Origin: CAYZNE01 sp964461035
Lineage (GTDB): Archaea > Nanobdellota > Nanobdellia > Woesearchaeales > CAYZNE01
Direction of reading: 5' to 3'
NCBI GenBank assembly: GCA_964461035.1
Contig: CAYWRI010000002.1
Location: 1-64,000, forward strand
DNA length: 64,000 bases
In this document: positions 44,065-52,431 of the stretch, in pieces
Position numbering within the stretch: position 1 is the first letter of the stretch
How the letters are laid out: the number at the start of each line of letters is the position of its first letter
Made by a program: the position numbers and the translations under genes
The notes under the pieces: generated by a model
Seen by the model: only the letters and a program-made list of their open reading frames with translations
Databases searched by the model: none
What the model was told of the DNA's origin: nothing

Positions 44065-45129
44065 TTATTTTTCAAATTCCACACTCATTTCACAATTCAT
44101 CGATGATATCATCCATGTTTCATATGGTACAACATACATTGCTGAGATTATTATTTTTTTTCCATTAGAACTTATATGATTTATTTCATAAAAAACAATT
44201 CCGTAGTATGTGTATTTATCTTGTTTTTTATAATCTTGAAGTGTTCCAGTTTCATAATACTCTTTGAGGTTTGCTTCAAGAACCGCAAGATGTTCCTTAA
44301 TCTTTTGATCCTTAGCTTCTGTATTAGCAATTTCACCCATTCTCGTAGTTTGACTGAGCGCAAGTATATATGATTTTGAACCTTCACTTTGAGTTTCTAA
44401 AGGAATTTCGGTAACTAAGTGGGCATATCCTAGATAACAGTTTTCAACCCAGTTTTTATATTCTGGATAGTCATCTTTGAATGAATCATGATGAAATCCC
44501 GTAATTGCAAAAAAATTAGAATAACTACTGTAAATATTAACTACCTGATTAAAATAATGATCATCATTTCTTTTAAGATATTCTTCAATAGTTATAGTAT
44601 TATCTGAACTTGTAGGAAACAATTCTTTGATATTAGTATAGTATAATATGTTCGACCAATTATTCATTTGAAAATTTTCATTAAATCTAACAACATATCT
44701 TACATGACAAAATGCATCTTTAGTAATATCAGGATAAAACATTTTCTCTCCTTCACCAAATTCATTCCATGTTTTGACAGTTAATTTTATTAGCTCTTTT
44801 TGAGCTTCTTCTTTAGTTTCAGCCTTAGATTTTATCATTTTTGTATTACATTCTATTGGAGGAACATTAGTTTTATCTACGTCAAACAAATAAGCTAGCA
44901 AACCAATATTTTCATCAATTTTTTTCTCTGTTCTTAATAACGCTTCAACAAAATTTTTATGAGTTTCTATTGAAGCAATACAATTAGTTTCTTCAATTTC
45001 GTCTTTAAACTTAGAACCTATTAAGCTATTTACCAAAATCGACATTATTATGATACTTATGCAAATAATTATTATCACATTTACTATATCTTTCAAATCT
45101 GTTTCTGCTTTCTTTCTTTTAATTATCAT
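44065..45129 (-). CDS. Class III signal (pilin-like) protein, 354 aa
   Basis: KRKKA|ETDLKDIVNVIIIICI is a class III signal with Glu at +1, followed by a TM helix (to about 38). The exported domain is large, mostly helical then beta (IVNIYSSYSNFFAITGFHHD, ITEEYYETG-like loops), with few Cys. Its start is 9 bp after the stop of the 370-residue gene, and the two are similar in size and order of elements, so they may be a paired pseudopilin set. Confidence 0.6.
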   Translation of the reverse strand: MIIKRKKAETDLKDIVNVIIIICISIIIMSILVNSLIGSKFKDEIEETNCIASIETHKNFVEALLRTEKKIDENIGLLAYLFDVDKTNVPPIECNTKMIKSKAETKEEAQKELIKLTVKTWNEFGEGEKMFYPDITKDAFCHVRYVVRFNENFQMNNWSNILYYTNIKELFPTSSDNTITIEEYLKRNDDHYFNQVVNIYSSYSNFFAITGFHHDSFKDDYPEYKNWVENCYLGYAHLVTEIPLETQSEGSKSYILALSQTTRMGEIANTEAKDQKIKEHLAVLEANLKEYYETGTLQDYKKQDKYTYYGIVFYEINHISSNGKKIIISAMYVVPYETWMISSMNCEMSVEFEK

Positions 45130-45138
45130 TTTTAAACA

Positions 45139-46251
45139 TTAACCCATTGGAAGGTAAAGTCCCTGAAATTTTGCGATTTCAGTTTCAGGACGTAGTATTT
45201 GTAAATTATACGGGATGGCAACCAGCAAATTCATGTTTATTATGTTACCCGCTAAGGTGCTTGTTTCAGCAACTAAATATTCCACATTTATATTATATTG
45301 AATGGTAGTATCTATTTTATTATCTCTATTTTCTCCTATTACCATTTGTTTTAGATTATTTTTAAAATTAAATGCGGCCACATTTTGTTCTGAAATAGTT
45401 TTAATTCTTTCCATATATCTTTCAACCATAAGATTATAATTATCTAAGAATACCGAGTCATCAATTTTTTTATCTGGAGCAAAGGGTGCAAGATATTTTT
45501 TTCTAAAATAGTCTGCATAAAACATATCATCTGTATCTTTTGTTTTTAGAATACTTGCAAAATTATATAATTCCGTTAATTCAGTATTTAAAAATACTTT
45601 TGAATCAAAGTTAAAAGATACACAGGGTTTTGCCATAATCATGTTGCTTGGTTCAATACCTGATAGGTTTACTAGTTTTTCAGTTCCTGCACCCATAATT
45701 GATTTACCGTTTATTATTTCTTTAATAACGTCTACACTATAAACATCTGCAGGTGAACTGATGGCGGTTTGTTTCATGAGTTTCATTGTTATTTCATTAA
45801 CATCTCCTTTAAAGTTTACAACCGCTCTTGATATTAACATACTATCAACATAATAAATATTATCGCATAGTTTCATTTCCTGTAATATTATAGAGTATAC
45901 TGCGTATTCTCTTTCTTTCTCTTCAGGAAAATAAATATGCTCATTTTTTAGTTTTTGAATTTCTTTTGAATACGAATAAGTAAATATTTTTTCTTTCTTA
46001 TCACTTAAAAGATCATATTTAACTGCCTCTTTTTCTCCAAACTTAAGAATATATTCATGACAAGTACTAAAACCTACAGGAACTCCTTTTGCTGACAGTG
46101 CGATTTGTGTTTTACAAGCTTGATAGTTCGTATTGTTTGTAATCAGAGTTATTATCATGATTGATAAACCAATTAAAATAAGAGCTCCAATGAAAAGCAA
46201 TATTATCTTTACTGAGCTGTCAATCATTGCTTTTTTTGTTTTTAATTTCAT
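45139..46251 (-). CDS. Class III signal (pilin-like) protein, 370 aa
   Basis: TKKA|MIDSSVKIILLFIGALI is a class III signal and TM helix (about 13-36), followed by an exported domain with an early Cys pair (NYQACKTQIAL, GFSTCHEYI) and one later Cys pair. Its ATG overlaps the TGA of the 43-residue gene upstream as ATGA, so translation of both is coupled. No family recognised beyond the N-terminus. Confidence 0.6.
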   Translation of the reverse strand: MKLKTKKAMIDSSVKIILLFIGALILIGLSIMIITLITNNTNYQACKTQIALSAKGVPVGFSTCHEYILKFGEKEAVKYDLLSDKKEKIFTYSYSKEIQKLKNEHIYFPEEKEREYAVYSIILQEMKLCDNIYYVDSMLISRAVVNFKGDVNEITMKLMKQTAISSPADVYSVDVIKEIINGKSIMGAGTEKLVNLSGIEPSNMIMAKPCVSFNFDSKVFLNTELTELYNFASILKTKDTDDMFYADYFRKKYLAPFAPDKKIDDSVFLDNYNLMVERYMERIKTISEQNVAAFNFKNNLKQMVIGENRDNKIDTTIQYNINVEYLVAETSTLAGNIINMNLLVAIPYNLQILRPETEIAKFQGLYLPMG

Positions 46252-46379
46252 TTTGGAACCATCTTTTGTAATATTCCTTTAATTATTAAGAATGCGAGAA
46301 ACCCAATCAATAATGAAATTATAAGTGTTGCAATTGTTTCCTTTAATTCTGCTTTCTTGTTTGCATTTTTTTTATTCAT
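46248..46379 (-). CDS. 43-residue pilin-like peptide, first gene of the minus-strand block
   Basis: ATG at 46377-46379, TGA at 46248-46250. The peptide starts MNKKNANKKA|ELKETIATL: two basic clusters, Ala at -1, Glu at +1 and Thr/Glu before a hydrophobic helix (LIISLLIGFLAFLIIKGIL) with almost nothing after it. The ATGA overlap with the next pilin-like gene and the shared signal pattern argue that it is real. It is too short for default gene callers. A TATAAATG box lies about 20-25 nt upstream. Confidence 0.6.
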   Translation of the reverse strand: MNKKNANKKAELKETIATLIISLLIGFLAFLIIKGILQKMVPK

Positions 46380-46503
46380 ATTAAACCATTTCTCATTTAT
46401 ATCCTATCTACACTATCATCCTTAATTATATTATTTATAAAATTTATTGTATTTTACTTAATCGAACCCAAACAATTATAAATAATTCTGCTTCTCTAAA
46501 TAT

Positions 46504-47082
46504 ATGAAATTCGAGTTTTCAAAAAAAGAATTAATGGATTTGTTTATCACTGCACTCATGCTTGCACTTGCATTTTCTTTTCTATTTAAAGGAATTTCTT
46601 TAGATGTAATCTTAATATTTCCTTTAATGTTACTTGTAGTGTTATTTAGTTTTATTATTCATGAAATTGCTCATAAATATTTTGCTCAAAAATATCATTA
46701 TATTGCAGAATTCAGAGCAAACTTTAAATTTCTTATAGTCACAGTTTTATTAAGCTTAATAGGTTACATTGTTGCTGCTCCAGGAGCAGTTTACACTATA
46801 GGACCTGACAACAAAAGAAAACAGGGAATTATCGCATTAGCAGGACCTGCTTCAAATATTTTTTTAGCAGCATTATTTTTAATATTAACTATTTTAACAC
46901 CAATATCTTATCTAAATTCTGTTTTTTCACACATTTATTTTATTAATGCTATTTTAGGATTGTTTAATATGCTTCCAGCTCCAGGATTTGACGGTCACAA
47001 AGTTTGGAAGTGGAATAAACTTATTTTCTTTTCTTCAGGGTTATTGGCTCTAGCCCTTTGGAGTGTTTTGTTATTATCTTAG
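46504..47082 (+). CDS. Site-2 protease-family intramembrane metallopeptidase (M50)
   Basis: HEIAH at residues 53-57, inside a TM helix, is the zinc site (HExxH). NMLPAPGFDG at 155-164 supplies the conserved N-x2-P-x4-DG motif with the third ligand Asp. Six TM helices in 192 residues and no PDZ or CBS domain mark a minimal S2P. Such enzymes cut membrane-anchored substrates inside the bilayer. It lies beside, and divergent from, the pilin-like block, but no specific link is shown. Confidence 0.85.
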   Translation: MKFEFSKKELMDLFITALMLALAFSFLFKGISLDVILIFPLMLLVVLFSFIIHEIAHKYFAQKYHYIAEFRANFKFLIVTVLLSLIGYIVAAPGAVYTIGPDNKRKQGIIALAGPASNIFLAALFLILTILTPISYLNSVFSHIYFINAILGLFNMLPAPGFDGHKVWKWNKLIFFSSGLLALALWSVLLLS

Positions 47083-47197
47083 ACATATTATTCTAAGCAG
47101 TCTTGCACAATAGAAAACTATATAAAACATTTAAACTCCAGTATATTAAAAAGGGTGAGAAGATTAAAAAGATAGAAATATGTCGAGAGTGTGAAAT

Positions 47198-47827
47198 ATG
47201 GTCAAATTAGGTTTTTTATTAAAAAAATTTTTCAGAAGTATATTTAAAGGTAGAAGAGATATAAAACTGGGTTTATATGGCCCGCCAAATGGTGGAAAAA
47301 CAACTTTAGCTAACACAATTTGTAAAGATTGGCTTGGTGAAGAGATGGGTTCTGTTTCTAATGTTGCTCATGAAACAAGAGAAGTTCAAATAAAAGAAGA
47401 AGTCACCATAAAAAATAAAGCTGGAAAAGAATTAAAATTTAATCTGGTTGATACTCCAGGAATTGCTACAAAAATAGATTATGAAGATTTTCTGAAATCT
47501 GGAATGAAAGAAGCTAAAGCAAAAGAAAGGGCAAAAGAGGCAACCAAAGGAGTTATTGATTCAATAAAATGGCTTGATGATATGGATGCAGTAATAGTTG
47601 TTTTAGATAGTACAATAGATCCATATAGTCAGGTAAACATAACTATAATGGGAAATTTGCAGGCAAGAGATATTCCTGTTCTTGTTGTAGGAAATAAAGT
47701 AGACTTGAAAAAAGCAAATCTTAAGAAACTTCAAGCAGCATTCCCTCAATATGATGTTATAGGAATTAGTGCTAAATATGGAAAAAATATAGAAGAACTA
47801 TATGATTCAATTTTTAAATTAGTTTAA
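47198..47827 (+). CDS. Era-like GTPase (archaeal)
   Basis: The G1 P-loop GPPNGGKTT is at residues 28-36, G3 DTPG at 85-88 and G4 NKVD at 166-169, with G5 ISA near 190. It is a TRAFAC GTPase without the KH RNA-binding domain of bacterial Era. In many archaea this gene precedes a DUF2073 gene and a Zn-ribbon gene, exactly as here (16 bp and then 1 bp gaps). The shared context suggests a translation or ribosome role, not demonstrated. Confidence 0.85.
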   Translation: MVKLGFLLKKFFRSIFKGRRDIKLGLYGPPNGGKTTLANTICKDWLGEEMGSVSNVAHETREVQIKEEVTIKNKAGKELKFNLVDTPGIATKIDYEDFLKSGMKEAKAKERAKEATKGVIDSIKWLDDMDAVIVVLDSTIDPYSQVNITIMGNLQARDIPVLVVGNKVDLKKANLKKLQAAFPQYDVIGISAKYGKNIEELYDSIFKLV

Positions 47828-47843
47828 AAGAGCGTGAGAAAAG

Positions 47844-48230
47844 ATGTTAACATTTCAATTTGTACCATATGAGGATATAAGAGGACTTGATTCAGATCAG
47901 AGAATAAAGCGACTTTTAAGCATGGTTAAATCAGAAAAAATAATTCTGTTAGCAGGTCATCTTAAAAGTCAAGAAGAGGCAGAACTAATAAAAAGAACAA
48001 TGGAAGCAATATCTAAAACCTTTAAAGGAATAGAGATAGGTTCTATTTCTCCAAGACATGCTAACAAGTTTAAAGAATTTTTGCTCAGAACTTTTTTCGG
48101 TGAAGAAACAGGATTTACAATTATAGGTCCTGCATCTGTAATAAAAGAAATAAAACAAGATCCAGGTAAAATTCAATTATTTATGAATGAAGCTGAAGGA
48201 AAAAAATCTATTAATAAGAGAAAAAGATAA
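47844..48230 (+). CDS. DUF2073 family protein
   Basis: The 128 residues match DUF2073: a start TFQFVPYEDIRGLDSDQRI, a central strand KIILLAGHL, and FGEETGFTIIGPASVIKEIK near the end. The family is restricted to archaea and sits downstream of the Era-like GTPase, probably as its partner. No catalytic motif is visible. The Lys-rich end overlaps nothing; the next ATG follows after 1 bp. Confidence 0.8.
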   Translation: MLTFQFVPYEDIRGLDSDQRIKRLLSMVKSEKIILLAGHLKSQEEAELIKRTMEAISKTFKGIEIGSISPRHANKFKEFLLRTFFGEETGFTIIGPASVIKEIKQDPGKIQLFMNEAEGKKSINKRKR

Positions 48231-48231
48231 A

Positions 48232-48618
48232 ATGCCACATCAATGTGTTAAATGCGGAGAAATATATGATTCTGGTACAGATGTTATTCTAAAAGGATGT
48301 AGAAAATGTGGTGGAAAGATGTTCTTTTTTATTAAAAAAGATGCATTAGCTAAAAGAAAAAATATTGTTAAAAATCTTTCTGAAGAAGAAAAAATTCAAA
48401 TAGAAAAAGATGTTTATGACATTATGGGTGAAGATATAGATAAGGAAAAGCCTATAATACTTGATATTGAATCAATAAACATTCTTAAACCAGGAAAATA
48501 TGAACTCGACCTTGTTAATCTCTTCAAGAAAAAACAACCACTGATTTATAAACTCGAAGATGGCAAATATATTATTGATTTAATTGAAACTTTTAATAAA
48601 TTTCTAGGTAAAAAGTGA
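48232..48618 (+). CDS. Zn-ribbon protein (archaeal, COG3364-like)
   Basis: Starting at ATG 48232, Cys5-x2-Cys8 and Cys23-x2-Cys26 form a zinc ribbon (HQCVKCG, GCRKCGG). The C-terminal half is two short alpha/beta repeats (ESINILKPGKYELDLVNLF and YKLEDGKYIIDLIETF), a pattern also seen in this archaeal family. Third gene of the GTPase/DUF2073/Zn-ribbon operon. Confidence 0.8.
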   Translation: MPHQCVKCGEIYDSGTDVILKGCRKCGGKMFFFIKKDALAKRKNIVKNLSEEEKIQIEKDVYDIMGEDIDKEKPIILDIESINILKPGKYELDLVNLFKKKQPLIYKLEDGKYIIDLIETFNKFLGKK

Positions 48619-48677
48619 ATTAATATTGTTAATTATAGTTAACTATCACACATTACTAAAATACTTGAGGTGAACTT

Positions 48678-49475
48678 ACGAAAAAAATATTTTTAGTATT
48701 ACTTTGTTTAGCAGTTTTATTAGTTTCTGGTTGTGGTCATCAAACAACTATTAACAATAATGAAACTGAGAGTGTTGTTCCTTCAACAGAACTTCTTGTA
48801 AATGCATTAAATACTATTGAGTTTCCTGAGGTTCATGGCGAATTAAAACTTCCTGCTTTTTTCACTTCTTTGACAGATAATGAATTGATTGCATACCCTG
48901 TTTTAAGAGGTTCAACTAATTTCTATGCTGCACAATCATATGAAGTTGATTTACCTTCTCAAGAAATTATGAATTTATCTAACGACGAAATAATTTCTTA
49001 TTTTGAAACTTTAAGCTTTAATAATTTCAATACTTATTGTTATGTTGAAAACAATGATGATTCAGAATTAAATAGAAACATTATTTGTGATGAATTCTCT
49101 TTTTCTGATTCTTGTGAAGTATCAACTTATATTTTTCCAGAAGATGTTTTAGCTGTGTTTCCAGATTTATCTTCTATAGAATTTGAAAAGTGCTCTTTTG
49201 AGTTTCCTGGTTCAACAGATAGTAATATTTTAATTAGTGACAATTATTTGATTATTGATAAAAAAACATATAGATCTCAAGGATATCCTGAAGTTCCTCA
49301 TATTTTAATTCTGACTGGTGTTGTTCCTACAAATTTTGAAGAAACTGATTATGTTTGTCAAATTCAAACTTCAGACTTAGAATATTATCAATACATAGAA
49401 TCTCAAACTCCTTGTGAAGAAATACAATCAAGTTCAACAATGCTTAGATTATTATCTAATTCATTATTGAATTAG
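48678..49475 (+). CDS. Lipoprotein, apparent ACG start codon
   Basis: An open frame begins after TGA 48666-48668. The sequence after ACG 48678 is KKIFLVLLCLAVLLVSGC, an ideal lipoprotein signal peptide with lipobox V-S-G-Cys19. GAGGTGA lies 4 nt before the ACG. No ATG, GTG or TTG occurs in frame until 48870, which would remove the signal. So either ACG is used as initiator or an ATG has mutated. The mature part (about 245 residues) has six or more Cys in pairs and N-x-T/S sites; no family recognised. Confidence 0.6.
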   Translation, partial: TKKIFLVLLCLAVLLVSGCGHQTTINNNETESVVPSTELLVNALNTIEFPEVHGELKLPAFFTSLTDNELIAYPVLRGSTNFYAAQSYEVDLPSQEIMNLSNDEIISYFETLSFNNFNTYCYVENNDDSELNRNIICDEFSFSDSCEVSTYIFPEDVLAVFPDLSSIEFEKCSFEFPGSTDSNILISDNYLIIDKKTYRSQGYPEVPHILILTGVVPTNFEETDYVCQIQTSDLEYYQYIESQTPCEEIQSSSTMLRLLSNSLLN

Positions 49476-49486
49476 TTTTTTCTTTT

Positions 49487-49885
49487 TTATTTACTTTTTG
49501 TCATAAGTTCTGCATATTTTTGAGTTGCGTTTTTTGCAAATTCTTCATAAGTTGCTTTAAGTTCTTCAGGAGTGTTAGCGTTTGAAAATTTTTGTACGAA
49601 TCAGGACCCACAATGTCCATGTGTCGATACTAAGTGTAATCGCTCTTTATCTATTTTTGAGTCTATTGAATCTTTTAAGTTTTTCCTTATTGAATCGTCT
49701 AGTTCACGAATTTTTTTACGGCTTTCTCCGTCTCCAAGCATATAAACTAATTTATAATAAATATCACTAAATGAAATACCATTTTTAGAATTATTTAATG
49801 TCATTGTAGCTTTAAATCTGGTAGCTTTAGAAATAATTATGTCAGAATCAAAGTACTTATGCACTTGAGCGTCTATATAATTCAT
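49487..49885 (-). pseudogene. Unknown gene with in-frame TGA, HGHCG motif
   Basis: From ATG 49885 the frame runs 94 residues to TGA 49601-49603 (LHLVSTHGHCGS) and then continues in the same frame for 37 residues (FSNANTPEELKATYEEFAKN...) to TAA 49487-49489. Both parts have normal codon use for this genome, so the TGA looks like a recent nonsense change. VSTHGHCGS resembles the His-x2-Cys zinc pair of beta-carbonic anhydrases, but the upstream Cys-x-Asp-x-Arg motif is not seen, so the family is not assigned. Confidence 0.45.
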
Positions 49886-49962
49886 AACTTGAAAACAATA
49901 TGTTAATTTAAACTCTTTTTATGTTAAAACTTATATAAACAGATTTTAAAAAAATAAAAAAA

Positions 49963-51402
49963 TTATAAAGATTTTTGCAAATGATATTTATCAAATACCA
50001 TCTTAACAATCTCTTTACTTTGTCCAATATATTTAGTTGGATTAGTTATTTGAACTATTGTATCGTTACTTAATCTTGAAGTTACTTCATCGCTTTCAAG
50101 AAGCACATTTACAAAAGGAATTTTATTATTCCATGCATAAGTTGCTAATGCACCCATTAAATCATGAGCTTCTGATCTAGTCATAGGATTATCTGTTTTA
50201 TTGTTATCTGTTAGATAAGTCATAACTTGTTGAGATGTAGTACAACCATAACTCCTTAAAACTCTTTCTTTAGATCGTTTTGCACGTATTTGAATATCAT
50301 ACATTATTCTACTCAATCTTCTAATTCCATGATCCAAAAACTTGAATCCGTCTTCTAAATTTATTCTTGCGTTTGAAGATGCAGATAAATCTCTTGCATA
50401 TAACATTTGACAATTCATCATTCCCGTAGTTAAATTTCCAACTAAATAGTTAGCAATAGACATAACTTGTTCTTCTGCAGTGGGATTTCCTCCTTTTACA
50501 TCTTTATGAGGCATTGCTGAACTACCCTTCATTTTTTTACCTGTGTTAACAAAAATATTTACATCATCACTTCGTCCCCATGCAATGTATCTTGCTAAGT
50601 TATTCATTGTTGTTCCAAGTCTGGCAATAGCATAAAAAATATCTGCTTCAAATTCTAAGCCTGGAAGTTGTGCAGGTGCCATCATCCATCCAATACCTAA
50701 ATCTTTACAATATTCTTCTTGTAATTTTATTCCATCAACACCTAATGCTGTTGCTGAATGATTATTTCCTGTAGCATCTACCCATTTTCCAATAATTGAA
50801 TTATTGTAAACAAATTTTATAACATTAAGATCAGATTGAAGCATTTCTGCATAAAAACTAAGAGGTCTTCCAGCAACAGTTGGTAGAGCATCATATAAAT
50901 GAGACGTATCCATGTGGGGAACATCAATCCAAGCTATAGATTTTTCCAAAACAATATCTCTTAAATTTTCAACAGAATTTGTTATTACTTCAAGAGCTTC
51001 TTTAACTTGGAGTGCTCTTGCAGGTTGAGTTGTATCTGCACTTGTTTTGAACTGGTTAATATGTGTTCCAGCATCATGACTTACAACTTCTTCTAAAGCA
51101 GTGTTAATTGCAATAACATCATGACCTGTTTGTTCTTCAAGTACTCTAATTCTATTTGCATCTATATGCTTTAAAGAAGCCTTTTCTTTTAATTCTTTAG
51201 CACATTTTGGAGGAACAATTCCTGGATATAATCTAGATAATGTTTCTGCAGCTTGACCTTGAACATTTAAACTTTTTTCAAATGTTTGTTCAGGTCCAAA
51301 AATATTAATCATTTCTAAAGTTCCGTACCTTCCTGCAGCTAATGAAGAAACATCTGGTTCAAAATTTTTTGGAAATCTTGCTTTTGGTTCAGTTTTTATC
51401 AT
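49963..51402 (-). CDS. purB: Adenylosuccinate lyase
   Basis: This is a fumarase/aspartase-superfamily lyase that cleaves SAICAR and adenylosuccinate in purine synthesis. The signature loop SSAMPHKDVKGGNP (about residue 293) carries the catalytic Ser. TGHDVIAINTALEE and TSADTTQPARALQ are the other two conserved regions, with the His acid in SHDAGTHIN. At 479 residues it is of normal length. No other purine gene is in the window. The start at ATG 51402 is unambiguous. Confidence 0.9.
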   Translation of the reverse strand: MIKTEPKARFPKNFEPDVSSLAAGRYGTLEMINIFGPEQTFEKSLNVQGQAAETLSRLYPGIVPPKCAKELKEKASLKHIDANRIRVLEEQTGHDVIAINTALEEVVSHDAGTHINQFKTSADTTQPARALQVKEALEVITNSVENLRDIVLEKSIAWIDVPHMDTSHLYDALPTVAGRPLSFYAEMLQSDLNVIKFVYNNSIIGKWVDATGNNHSATALGVDGIKLQEEYCKDLGIGWMMAPAQLPGLEFEADIFYAIARLGTTMNNLARYIAWGRSDDVNIFVNTGKKMKGSSAMPHKDVKGGNPTAEEQVMSIANYLVGNLTTGMMNCQMLYARDLSASSNARINLEDGFKFLDHGIRRLSRIMYDIQIRAKRSKERVLRSYGCTTSQQVMTYLTDNNKTDNPMTRSEAHDLMGALATYAWNNKIPFVNVLLESDEVTSRLSNDTIVQITNPTKYIGQSKEIVKMVFDKYHLQKSL

Positions 51403-51558
51403 TTAAATACACCCCGCATAACATATCTTGAAAAACAATTATATTATTTAATACTTTCTATTATTTTGAAGTCAGAATGTCTTTGCTTTTAAACTTAGGT
51501 TTATTCTTTAATTCAAGCAATGATAATTGTGGGTCTCACAACACTAATTGTGGGAACA

Positions 51559-51610
51559 GTTGTCTTTATTTATTTACAAAAAAGCCAATACTATAACCTA
51601 TGCAAAAATG
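51559..51610 (+). repeat. Dispersed repeat, copy 1 (copy 2 at 55166-55213)
   Basis: The stretch with CAAAAAAGCCAATACTATAA and then CCTATG, leading into the hairpin array, recurs in diverged form at 55166-55213 as CAAAAAACCAATATCATAAT and then CCTAT. Both copies flank the gene pair between them (51832-55125) on the outside. A short dispersed element with unknown boundaries. Confidence 0.4.
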
Positions 51611-51791
51611 AAAAATCAAAGATTTTTAGTCATGTCTTCGACATAAACCAGAGGTTTTTGAAATACAAAATTGTAAATTTTGGTCATTATTGATTGAAAA
51701 TCAATAATAAACGAAAAACAGAGTTTTTGGTCACGATAAAGCGTAAATCGAAGATTTAGGTTGTAGATGTAGGCTTTTTTGGATGCCATCC
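51611..51791. repeat. Array of eight triloop hairpins in the 430-bp purB upstream intergenic region
   Basis: The interval 51403-51831 holds no convincing gene. Within it, perfect stems with 3-nt loops follow each other at 51611-51627 (7 bp, loop AAA), 51632-51644 (5, TTC), 51645-51657 (5, AGA), 51666-51682 (7, GTA), 51686-51708 (10, GAA), 51714-51728 (6, AGA), 51744-51758 (6, GAA) and 51781-51791 (4, GCC). A TTTTrGTCA-like spacer recurs after three of them. A further TTGTG/CACAA inverted repeat is at 51527-51541. It may be a structured RNA, a protein-binding array or a decayed element. Confidence 0.6.
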
Positions 51792-51831
51792 TTTTTGTTG
51801 GATACCGCATTCTTTAGGTTGTGAAAGGATG

Positions 51832-52302
51832 TCATTTTATCAGGTAGTTGTTCTCAATTAGGTTTTTGCCAGGATCAATATCTTCCTTTTCATAACTTTC
51901 TTGTAACTTTTTGTATTTAGATAATGGTTGTATGGTTGTTAAAATATGTTCCCTTAAAATATTCGGGTTGTTAGCTATGTTAGTTTTATTGTCAGAATCT
52001 TCTCCTTGGTTTAATATTTCTTGTTTTTTTATATATGCATCATTAATATCTTCAACAGTTCTTAGATTATCTTCGGGTTTTTCATAACCGTTTACACCTA
52101 AAAAATTAGCAATATGATGATTTTGAGTCTCACGACTTGGAATACTTATTTTATTTAATACCTTTCCTACATAATTTACTACATTTCCTATATTTTTTAA
52201 TATATTTTTTCTCCATTTTAAATCACATCCTTTTATGATTAAATTAAGTAATTTATAGTGGTAAATTATAACTAGTATATAGGTGTTTCGATTGTTTATC
52301 AC
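51832..52302 (-). CDS. Hypothetical protein, start uncertain
   Basis: The frame from GTG 52302 gives 156 residues. The first 28 (NTYILVIIYHYKLLNLIIKG) look like untranslated AT-rich DNA, whereas residues from about 50 on (SIPSRETQNHHIANFLGVNG, REHILTTIQPLSKYKKL) look coding: charged, helical, no TM. No family recognised. It is divergent from the P-type ATPase gene. A real start may lie within the frame at a non-ATG codon. Confidence 0.4.
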   Translation of the reverse strand: MINNRNTYILVIIYHYKLLNLIIKGCDLKWRKNILKNIGNVVNYVGKVLNKISIPSRETQNHHIANFLGVNGYEKPEDNLRTVEDINDAYIKKQEILNQGEDSDNKTNIANNPNILREHILTTIQPLSKYKKLQESYEKEDIDPGKNLIENNYLIK

Positions 52303-52431
52303 TAATGAGTAATAACGTGTATGTTTTTATTCATTCATAAATAATTTATTATTATTAAGAATTTTTAAAAATGAGATATATAATAATATAAAAAGTTATA
52401 AATCATTAAAGTAAATTTTAAGTTTATTAGT

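Noticed and set aside
49601..49603. TGA as a selenocysteine codon
   Set aside because: No SECIS-like hairpin was recognised nearby, no selenocysteine machinery is in the window, and TGA is used as an ordinary stop in other genes here.
51611..51791. Hairpin array as a CRISPR array
   Set aside because: The stems differ from each other, spacers are only a few bases, and there is no repeat of 24-37 bp nor any cas gene.
51616..51810. Minus-strand 64-residue frame across the hairpin array
   Set aside because: Its sequence is dictated by the inverted repeats; no start context, no coding-like composition.
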